Shown here: one piece after another, positions 33,672-40,435 of the stretch | Position numbering within the stretch: the stretch's first letter is position 1 | Layout: each line of letters opens with the position of its first letter | Source of the DNA: Coprococcus ammoniilyticus | GTDB taxonomy: Bacteria > Bacillota > Clostridia > Lachnospirales > Lachnospiraceae | DNA: 64,000 bases | Reading direction: 5' to 3' | NCBI RefSeq assembly: GCF_025567345.1 | Contig: NZ_JAOQJS010000007.1 | Span: forward strand, 186,001-250,000 | The notes under the pieces: generated by a model | What the model saw: the letters and a program-made list of their open reading frames with translations, nothing else | Database searches by the model: none | Told to the model about the DNA's origin: nothing | Program-made: the position numbers and the translations under genes

Positions 33672-33847
33672 AAATCCTGCCTTTCTCTTAATTGCAAATC
33701 TTTTGCCCGCTCTTTCAGCTCTGCGCCGTCGTAGCCTGCTGTCTGCTCCCAGCTTTCCAGAGTGGCTATTAAATCAGCAATAAGCCTGCTTTGCTTTTCT
33801 ATGGTTTCCTGTTGTTCTTGTACTACCCTTAGTAAATTGCTACTCAT
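33668..33847 (-). CDS. Small coiled-coil protein of the lysis cluster
   Basis: 59 residues, polar and heptad-like (VVQEQQETIEKQSRLIADLI), no membrane segment. Ribosome site GCAGGAG. It lies between the reverse transcriptase and the holin and overlaps the holin start. In size and place it resembles small accessory genes of phage lysis cassettes. Function unknown. Confidence 0.65.
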   Translation of the reverse strand: MSSNLLRVVQEQQETIEKQSRLIADLIATLESWEQTAGYDGAELKERAKDLQLRERQDL

Positions 33848-33871
33848 GTACTCGCTCCTGCATTCTGCCGC

Positions 33872-34933
33872 TTAAGCAGCCTTTTCTATGGCTGCCTCTG
33901 CCAGCGTTTCTATTTTCTTTCGTAGGTTGTAGCTGTCGGCGTGTCCTGCGTGTCCCGTCCAGCTCTGTATGCTCTTTTGTAACTGCTCTTTTGTGATTTT
34001 CCCGCTCTCGCACTTCTTGATAGTACGCTTTATGCGCTTTATGCTGTCCTTTCGTACTTTCCTGTGCGTTGCCCTGTGTTTGTAGCCTACAAAGTCTATA
34101 CCGTTCTTTGCTGCCAGCATGGTAGTTTTCGGGTTAAACTCTAACTTAAGCTCTTCCCGTAAGAATTGCTCTATCCGTGCAAGCCAGTTGCGCAACTGTT
34201 CCTTGTCTGGGCTTAATATTACAAAGTCGTCCATATATCGTATGTACGCCTCTACGCCCAGCTCATGCTTAATAAACTGGTCTAATGCGTCCAGATAGAT
34301 ATTTGCAAATAACTGACTGGTAAGGTTTCCTACTGGTATCCCTACGCCGTCCGGCATATTGCCGTTGTGGTCTATTATCCTGTCCAGCAATGCCAGTACC
34401 CCAGCGTCTTTTATAACCTTACGTATTTCAGTTTTTAATACCGCATGGTCTATGCTCTGGAAATAGTGGTGTATATCTGCCTTGATAGCATAAAGCGGCT
34501 GGTCTGGGTGGTATTTGTTCCACTCATACAGCCACTCTTTTAGCGTATCAGACGCAGCGTGCATACCTTTACCTTTCCGGCAGGCGTAAGACTGCGATAT
34601 AAACCGCTTATCAAATATAGGCTCTAACACGTTGTTTATGGCGTGCTGTACCACCCTGTCATAGAACGGCAGCGCCATTATCTGCCGCTCTTTCGGTTCG
34701 TACACCTTAAAGTAATGGTATTTGCTTGGCTCATAGGCAAGGTTTATAATATCTTCCCGCACCTTGTCTAAGTTTTCCTCTTTGTCTTTCGTAAAAATCA
34801 GTACGTCTTTTCTGTGGCGTTTACACTTTCTGGCTTTGTTATAGGCTTTCTGTATGTTTCCATAGTCACCCATAGCCTCTAAAAGCGTAATGCGCCGCCC
34901 GTCCTTATCGGTAATGTATCCTACTCTCTTCAA
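33872..34933 (-). CDS. DGR reverse transcriptase
   Basis: 353 residues, the compact size of DGR enzymes. Catalytic residues: Asp153 in IKADIHHYFQ and the YMDD box at 233-236. The DGR-type motif GIPVGNLTSQLFANIYLD replaces the QG motif of retroviral/group II types. The C-terminal thumb has the typical SWTGHAGHADSYNL block. It copies template-repeat RNA with errors at adenines. The start is TTG behind GCAGGAG. With avd, the template and the target gene it forms a full DGR cassette. Confidence 0.95.
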   Translation of the reverse strand: MKRVGYITDKDGRRITLLEAMGDYGNIQKAYNKARKCKRHRKDVLIFTKDKEENLDKVREDIINLAYEPSKYHYFKVYEPKERQIMALPFYDRVVQHAINNVLEPIFDKRFISQSYACRKGKGMHAASDTLKEWLYEWNKYHPDQPLYAIKADIHHYFQSIDHAVLKTEIRKVIKDAGVLALLDRIIDHNGNMPDGVGIPVGNLTSQLFANIYLDALDQFIKHELGVEAYIRYMDDFVILSPDKEQLRNWLARIEQFLREELKLEFNPKTTMLAAKNGIDFVGYKHRATHRKVRKDSIKRIKRTIKKCESGKITKEQLQKSIQSWTGHAGHADSYNLRKKIETLAEAAIEKAA

Positions 34934-35103
34934 GTATTAAGCTCCTGCCTTTCGCCGTAGCTACTAACCAGCAGCCGTATTTTTTCTCTTTGCCTCACGG
35001 CGGGACAGCCACTCTGACTATAGGATATTAAACACTCGGTCTTATCCCTTTCTAAGTCCTTGCCAGTATTCCGTAGAACTCTGTGCCTGTAATGTTCTCA
35101 CTA
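34934..35103 (-). promoter_or_regulatory. Spacer between template repeat and reverse transcriptase
   Basis: 170 bp with no gene. In other DGRs the RNA just downstream of the template is needed for priming and for binding of the RT-Avd complex. This segment is in the matching position and is probably part of that RNA. No independent consensus was recognised. Confidence 0.5.
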
Positions 35104-35229
35104 AGTCACACGCCCCACGAGCGCCAATGTTCGTATTGACATTCCACGGGTAATTGTTGCAATTCACGGCACGAGCGCCGCAATTCGCCCCATTGTTCCA
35201 GTTGCCGCCCGCTATCAGCGCCGCCAGAG
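35104..35229 (-). repeat. DGR template repeat (TR)
   Basis: 126 bp that align without gaps to the variable repeat at 35665-35790. Read on the minus strand it contains 26 adenines, concentrated in AAC/AAT codons as in other DGR templates. It would encode LAALIAGGNWNNGANC at its start if translated. 14 positions differ from the variable repeat, 12 at template adenines and 2 at template thymines. It lies between avd and the reverse transcriptase, the usual place. Confidence 0.95.
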
Positions 35230-35259
35230 GCTGTAAGTAAGCAGCTGCCCCATATCCTG

Positions 35260-35616
35260 CTATTTTCTGGTCTTTACCTCTTCTATCAGTTCGCCCAGCA
35301 TAACGCCTATTTCTTTCAGCTTGCGGCAGCTCTCGCCGTAGTGCCGTGCGTTCATAGCGCTATACTTCAAGTCATGCGCCAGCCGCAGCAATTCTTTACT
35401 TTCTTGCAATGCCGTATCTACCGTGTATAAGTGGCTTTTCGTTGCCGTCTTATCCCACTTTATAACCTCTTGCAGCATTTCAAGAATTGCGTTTCTTGTC
35501 GCCGTCTGTAAACTGAATTTCTCATACTTTGGGTACTTCGTAAGCAGAGGGTAAATATATAGCAGAAAATCGTATATTTTCTGGTGTATAATATCTGTTT
35601 TTGTCTGTATGTCCAT
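35260..35616 (-). CDS. avd: DGR accessory protein Avd
   Basis: 118 residues, all helical, matching the four-helix-bundle Avd family (pentameric RNA-binding barrel). The family look is given by the IYDFLLYIYPLLTKYPKYEKF start and the C-terminal KLKEIGVMLGELIEEVK. Avd binds the reverse transcriptase and the template RNA and is needed for mutagenic retrohoming. Ribosome site GGGGTAAGG. It lies between target gene and template. Confidence 0.92.
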   Translation of the reverse strand: MDIQTKTDIIHQKIYDFLLYIYPLLTKYPKYEKFSLQTATRNAILEMLQEVIKWDKTATKSHLYTVDTALQESKELLRLAHDLKYSAMNARHYGESCRKLKEIGVMLGELIEEVKTRK

Positions 35617-35635
35617 GCCTTACCCCCGTTTATCC

Positions 35636-35654
35636 GGCTGGGCTTTCGCCCGCC
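35636..35654 (-). promoter_or_regulatory. GNRA hairpin downstream of the variable repeat
   Basis: In minus orientation GGC-GGGC-GAAA-GCCC-A-GCC: a seven-pair stem with one bulged A and a GAAA loop, 10 bp after the variable repeat. The Bordetella phage DGR has a comparable stem with a four-base loop just past its target repeat, where it helps mark the site. No such hairpin follows the template repeat here. Confidence 0.75.
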
Positions 35655-35656
35655 GT

Positions 35657-36799
35657 CTACAGAGAGTCACACGCCCCACGAGCGCCAATGTGCGCAGAGA
35701 CATTCCACGGGCAATCGTTGCAAGCCACGGCACGAGCGCCGCACCTCGCCCCATTGGACCAGTCGCCGCCCGCTCTCAGCGCCGCCAGAGAATATGCGTA
35801 ATACTGGTAAATGTTACCAACGTCGTAAGACTTCTCGCCTGTGTTCAATGGGCTTTTCTTGTCCCAGCCCCACGCTACGCTTGCGTGGTAGTCTGCATTT
35901 GTGGCGTGTTCCGCTCTTGTAATAAGCTCGTCCAGCCACTCCCAGACACGCCCCACGGCATCTACAACGCCCACGGAAGAAACGGCATTTACCACACTGC
36001 CTGTTACGCCCCTACCTGTGTTGCTGGTGGCGCTCCATGCGTTTGTATTTGCGTTATCCAGTCCGGCAGGGCTACCAAAAGCATAAGCGCAAAATTCCGC
36101 ATAGTTCGGCAGACGCTTACCGCTCTTTGCCAGACGTTCTACAAAGTTGTACCAGTTCATGCTTTCTGTACCCGTCATAGGTGCGCATCCGTACTCTGAT
36201 TTCAATCCCTTTGCTCCGTCGTCAGAATTAAGGTAAATATCTACCCATGTGCCGCCGCCTAAATATACCATACCCTCTGGGCTGCATTTCGGGCGGTGTC
36301 CCAGTGTCCATACAGAACGTGGTACAATGCCGTTGCTTACTGCACTTTCCCAGCCAGTGCCAAAAATAGCACTGCTGCCATTAAGTGGCTGTAAATTGCT
36401 GTCTACCTTGCGGCAGCGTCCATAATGAAAGCCGCCGATTTTACGGCTATTTGTAGCGTTCCAGCCTGTCGGGTATGTAGAGTTAAGGGAAATTACGTAT
36501 TTCTCGTCTGCGCTGTCAATTCTGCTGTCACAGATATATACGTAATAGTCCTTACCTACCGCAAAAGCGCTGCCTGCGTCCAGATTAGCAGCCGTAAGAA
36601 TTGTATTTGCTGTCTTGAAAATTCCAGCGCCGCCCACGGCAATTACGCAACCCTCTACTACGGTCAGCTCATTTGCTCCGCTGGCGTAAATGTACTCATT
36701 GCTCGGTGCTACAATATCGCTGATTGTAGCCATTTTATTTACGTTCAAAAGCGCCCTTGCGTCGGTCTTTGTAACGTCGTCCACTAATAATCTACTCAT
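35657..36799 (-). CDS. DGR-diversified receptor-binding protein (C-type-lectin fold)
   Basis: 380 residues. The N-terminal part (about 1-190) probably attaches to the tail. The C-terminal half has the formylglycine-generating-enzyme/C-type-lectin-like pattern (MNWYNFVERLAKSGKRLPNYAEF, GRVWEWLDEL) and ends in the variable region (last 42 residues, GGDWSNGARCGARAV to GARGACDSL). The diversified codons, compared with the template, are those for R, D, S, R, A, D, C, S, A and H. It is the last of the baseplate/fibre genes and very likely makes first contact with the host surface. Confidence 0.93.
   Translation of the reverse strand: MSRLLVDDVTKTDARALLNVNKMATISDIVAPSNEYIYASGANELTVVEGCVIAVGGAGIFKTANTILTAANLDAGSAFAVGKDYYVYICDSRIDSADEKYVISLNSTYPTGWNATNSRKIGGFHYGRCRKVDSNLQPLNGSSAIFGTGWESAVSNGIVPRSVWTLGHRPKCSPEGMVYLGGGTWVDIYLNSDDGAKGLKSEYGCAPMTGTESMNWYNFVERLAKSGKRLPNYAEFCAYAFGSPAGLDNANTNAWSATSNTGRGVTGSVVNAVSSVGVVDAVGRVWEWLDELITRAEHATNADYHASVAWGWDKKSPLNTGEKSYDVGNIYQYYAYSLAALRAGGDWSNGARCGARAVACNDCPWNVSAHIGARGACDSL
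35665..35790 (-). repeat. DGR variable repeat (VR)
   Basis: 126 bp at the 3' end of the target gene. The final 25 bp (minus-strand sense) are identical to the template and GC-rich, consistent with the initiation-of-mutagenic-homing element. Identity ends at the stop-codon side within 10 bp of the hairpin. 12 of 26 template adenines have been replaced, by G, C and T. Confidence 0.95.
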
Positions 36800-37229
36800 A
36801 CTGCTTTAATACTCCTTTCAGTGCTGCAATGTCGTCTGTTGTCATTCCTGCCACGGTGTCTGTGCGTTCCAGCGCAATTACCTTGCAGCCCGCTTTTACC
36901 GCTTTGGAAAGTGTAAGGGCTGTTCTGTCGTTTCCCGCCTCTCCTGCTGCCGCTGCCTCGTCGGTCTGGATATGTGTTACTCCCTGCACCGTGCCGGATA
37001 CGTCGCCCGCTACAAATTTCATACCTACCGCTGCCTCGTCGCAGTAATATACCGTAACCGCCTTTTTCTCTTCCTCTACAGCTGCTACGCCGCACTCAAT
37101 ATAACGCTGGTTCTCTGCGCTCACGATTTTCGCCAGCAAATCTGCTGCCGCCAGTTCTCCGCTTGCTACCATAGCAAGGCAGTTGTAATAATCCTCTTTT
37201 GTCTTTAATACTTTAGGAAATCCTTTCAT
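36792..37229 (-). CDS. Phage baseplate-region protein
   Basis: 145 residues, no recognised family. N-terminal helical segment (MKGFPKVLKTKEDYYNCLAM), then a beta-rich middle (VTVYYCDEAAVGMKFVAG) and a helical C-terminus. Its stop overlaps the start of the DGR target, so the two are translated together. It may be a chaperone or linker for the receptor-binding protein. That is inference from position only. Confidence 0.7.
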   Translation of the reverse strand: MKGFPKVLKTKEDYYNCLAMVASGELAAADLLAKIVSAENQRYIECGVAAVEEEKKAVTVYYCDEAAVGMKFVAGDVSGTVQGVTHIQTDEAAAAGEAGNDRTALTLSKAVKAGCKVIALERTDTVAGMTTDDIAALKGVLKQYE

Positions 37230-37243
37230 GGTCTGCCGCCTTT

Positions 37244-38380
37244 CTAAAATGTATTTGCAAGATAGGAATTACCCACGTAAGTAGCCCCTAACACTGCCGT
37301 TTCTACTGTTCTTTCGTAATGCTGGCTCATGTATGCTGCACCCATGTAGCACAATCCCAGTACAGCATCATGCTTATAGTCAATGCCCCAGCCGCTTTCT
37401 ACTCTCTTAAGTTGCTCGTCCAGCGCTGCTATTGCCTCTTTGGTTTCTTTCGTGCCCGCCTCTGCCTGCTTTTTCACTTCCTGCATGGCTGCTGCCAGCT
37501 CTTCAATTTGCAGTTGCAGGCTGCCTGCTATGTCCTCGCCCAGCTTGTCCTTGATACTCTCAAACCATGTGTTAAATTCGTTTTCAGCGTCCGACTGGAA
37601 TAGCTTAATTTTTGCCATAAATTCTGTATAGGCGCTTAAAAGTTCCTTGTCCCAGTTGTCAAGCGTGCTTTCAAAACTGCTGTATCTTTCGTTAAACTGG
37701 CTCTCATACTGTGCAAATAAGCCCTCTGTCTTGCTTACGTAGCTGTCATATACGTCCGCAATCTCTGTAAGGTACTTTTCCATACTCTGCTTATATGCGC
37801 TGAACTCGTCCAGCACGGCTGCGCTGTAGGTGTTGAAAAAGTCCGTAAACTGCTTTGTAAGCACGCTTGCGTCTATCTCTTCCACCGTTCCTGTTACAAT
37901 GCCGCAGACTGCGCTATTAAATCGCTGGTCTGTGATGTTCTGCGTCTGTATCCTTGTTACGCCCTTGCCTACGTAAATATCTGCAAGCGCAAGCTCCCAT
38001 ATTTCCGTAGTGCGTGTTACTGCCGTTGCTGTCGGCTTTGCAGACGGTGTGCCTTTCAGCACCGCAATATACATATCTCTTTGCGGCAAATCCCAGCGAA
38101 CTACTACCCTGTCCACCCTGTTAAGCGCTCCCTCTGCCGTATCCAGTGTTACGCTAAGCGTTGCAGGATTTCTAAAGGCGTAGCCGTTTATAAAGGCATA
38201 GCCTGCATTTACTCTTATTTCCATGCCGCTGTAAGCTACCACCTGTAGCCCGTCGCTCGGCTTTGGAAAAATGCCGTTTGCAATGAAAGTAGCAAAGTAC
38301 CACGCCCAATCCTCGGCTTTATATACCCTGTCGTACTCTCCGTCTACTGCCACGGCATTAAACGGTAAGCTGTTTGCCAT
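37244..38380 (-). CDS. Tail fibre / upper baseplate protein
   Basis: 378 residues. The N-terminal domain (about 1-160) looks like those of siphophage baseplate upper proteins: MANSLPFNAVAVDGEYDRVY, GMEIRVNAGYAFINGYAFRN, then DRVVVRWDL. A long helical coiled region (about 180-330) and a short C-terminus repeat YMGAAYM / YVGNSYL. It links the tail tip to the receptor-binding protein next to it. Confidence 0.8.
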   Translation of the reverse strand: MANSLPFNAVAVDGEYDRVYKAEDWAWYFATFIANGIFPKPSDGLQVVAYSGMEIRVNAGYAFINGYAFRNPATLSVTLDTAEGALNRVDRVVVRWDLPQRDMYIAVLKGTPSAKPTATAVTRTTEIWELALADIYVGKGVTRIQTQNITDQRFNSAVCGIVTGTVEEIDASVLTKQFTDFFNTYSAAVLDEFSAYKQSMEKYLTEIADVYDSYVSKTEGLFAQYESQFNERYSSFESTLDNWDKELLSAYTEFMAKIKLFQSDAENEFNTWFESIKDKLGEDIAGSLQLQIEELAAAMQEVKKQAEAGTKETKEAIAALDEQLKRVESGWGIDYKHDAVLGLCYMGAAYMSQHYERTVETAVLGATYVGNSYLANTF

Positions 38381-38385
38381 TTCTG

Positions 38386-39540
38386 CTACCTCGCTTTCCT
38401 AATCTGGTCTACCAGCGTCGGCAGGCTGTCGCCAAAGGTCGCCTCTATGGTTTCCTCGCCTTTCTGGTATGTTTCTGTTACTTCTGTAATACGTGCATCT
38501 ATCTGTATGCCCCACTTGGTTTCTTTGCAAGTAATACGGTCGCCTAAATCAAAATCAGCCTTAAATTTTAAGTTTGAATTTGTATTTATGGTACTTACAA
38601 AATTTATGTTCTTGCCGTAGTTTTCCAACTCTGCGCCGCCTCTCGTTTTCAGCATTGCAATATAGGTATTCAGCGGTATTGTTACCTCTGTTTCCCCCTG
38701 CTGGTACTTTCTGGCAATGTCCGTAGCGTCGCAGAATACCTCTACTAAATCCAGCCCCGTTGCGCCCTCGCCGTCCACTGTGGTTACTGGCTGGCTGCCG
38801 TCGTCGTCAGCTGCTCCCTGCACATAAATAAAGTTGCCGCAGTTCTCTATACTGGCTGTATATTCCTGCTCGTTGACATTATCAAAATCTCTTGAAAATA
38901 TGCAGGGTGTGTTACCCTCGGTATTTGTGGCTGTAAGGTCATTGCCCTTATACAGATAAAAGCCAAACAGTCTCTCTCTTTCGTTAAGCAGAATGTCATA
39001 GCCCAGCTTTCCAGCCTGCGCCCTTGCCTTTACTTCCTGCCCCAGTTGTGCGTATACCTCGTTTGCATATTCAACCGCCACGCCGTCTATGGTTTCCTGC
39101 GCCAGAAATGCAAGCAATGGAAAACGCCGCTTTGTTCCTGCTGCGTTGCCGCAGTTGTTCTTTACCATAAGGTTTATAAGATACTGGTTTGTACCTGTCG
39201 CCACAATCTGCGGATAAATGCAGCGCTTATTAAGCCACCAGCTAAGCATATAGCCTTGTGCCTCTAACTGCTCTAAGCCGTTCTCGTCTTTGGTAATGTG
39301 TACGTAGGTTATCTGCGCTGCCCTGCGCCATACGCCGCCGTCAGCGGTCTTTACTTCCTTTTTTTCGTCGTGCTTGGTTATTAAGTTACCCTCTACCAGC
39401 AAACGGCTGTTATTGTCCGTAATCGGCGCAAGCAGGCTAAAAGTTCCTACGTCAAAATACTTTGTATGCCATAGCAGGCTTGCCAGCTCGTCTATAGCTC
39501 CCAGCGGCTGTACTGTCTTGTCGAATACTCTAAGCTCCAT
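38386..39540 (-). CDS. Tail-associated Gp37-like (tail tip) protein
   Basis: 384 residues. The starting block MELRVFDKTVQPLGAIDE and the SLLWHTKYFDVGTFSLLAP pattern match the siphophage ReqiPepy6 Gp37-like family, which sits between the distal tail protein and the fibres. The C-terminal part (FDLGDRITCKETKWGIQIDA) is the usual end. It takes the place of a gp27-like tail-tip hub. Confidence 0.82.
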   Translation of the reverse strand: MELRVFDKTVQPLGAIDELASLLWHTKYFDVGTFSLLAPITDNNSRLLVEGNLITKHDEKKEVKTADGGVWRRAAQITYVHITKDENGLEQLEAQGYMLSWWLNKRCIYPQIVATGTNQYLINLMVKNNCGNAAGTKRRFPLLAFLAQETIDGVAVEYANEVYAQLGQEVKARAQAGKLGYDILLNERERLFGFYLYKGNDLTATNTEGNTPCIFSRDFDNVNEQEYTASIENCGNFIYVQGAADDDGSQPVTTVDGEGATGLDLVEVFCDATDIARKYQQGETEVTIPLNTYIAMLKTRGGAELENYGKNINFVSTINTNSNLKFKADFDLGDRITCKETKWGIQIDARITEVTETYQKGEETIEATFGDSLPTLVDQIRKAR

Positions 39541-39544
39541 ACCG

Positions 39545-40432
39545 TCACACTCCTAAAAATTCCTTGCTGTAGAATATGGATACTTCCAGAGAATTTACGC
39601 CGCTGGCTGCATCATACCTAAACATATTGTCGCCTATGGCAAGCTGCATAAATGTACTGTCTACATCAATGTAGCGGAAATAGTCGGTTTCTACGCCGTC
39701 CCTTATCAGCTTAGCGCCCTTGCTGCCGTACTTCGTGTTAATCTCTATCACGTCGCCCGTTTTCATAGTGGCGTTAATCTGTATAAATTCCTCGGTATCC
39801 ACATTAAGCAGTATCGGGTTTGAAACTGTCCCCAGTGCTGTAAACCTTATCCTCATTCCTGTTGATACGTCGCCCTCGTTGTAGCAGTCCACTATTACGC
39901 TTTCCGCTCGGTATCCGTATATCATGCTCTTTGTGCTGTCCTTTTCGATAACGCAAGGGAAATGCCACGCAGCCACCCAGCTTGCTATATCCTCTTTTGT
40001 TTCTTCCTCTTCCCGCCAGAACGGGTTAAGGCACTCTATTTGTAAATCAAACTCATAAAGTACCTCTTTCTTTAGTATCTTAGGCTCTCCATACGCCCTG
40101 CAATCAATCACACGCTTAAAGCCGCCGTACTCATACACCAGCGTAGCGCTAAGCTCTGGGTTAAATATCTTAAGCATACGGCGGCGCAGTTCCAATGCCT
40201 GCGCCTTGTCCCGTGTGTTGATATGTCCCACTACGTCTATGTCCCTCGCCTCGATACGCTGCCCTACGTAGGTGTCGCCGTGCTGTCCCATACTGTTTGT
40301 GCTGTAAATGACGCTCGTAACGCCGGAAATGCCCTCTACGTCTTTACTTATATTGCAATGGTATACGCTGTCTACTCCCAGCTCTAACCGCTCGCCCCTT
40401 GAATTTATGTAAGTCAGTTTTTCATTTTCCAT
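39545..40432 (-). CDS. Distal tail protein
   Basis: 295 residues. Typical N-terminal beta domain of siphophage Dit proteins (TYINSRGERLELG, then ARDIDVVGHINT and RRRMLKIFNPE) and a C-terminal galectin-like portion. It forms the hexameric ring at the tail end that joins tube, tape measure and baseplate. Located directly after the tape measure gene. Confidence 0.85.
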   Translation of the reverse strand: MENEKLTYINSRGERLELGVDSVYHCNISKDVEGISGVTSVIYSTNSMGQHGDTYVGQRIEARDIDVVGHINTRDKAQALELRRRMLKIFNPELSATLVYEYGGFKRVIDCRAYGEPKILKKEVLYEFDLQIECLNPFWREEEETKEDIASWVAAWHFPCVIEKDSTKSMIYGYRAESVIVDCYNEGDVSTGMRIRFTALGTVSNPILLNVDTEEFIQINATMKTGDVIEINTKYGSKGAKLIRDGVETDYFRYIDVDSTFMQLAIGDNMFRYDAASGVNSLEVSIFYSKEFLGV

Positions 40433-40435
40433 GTG

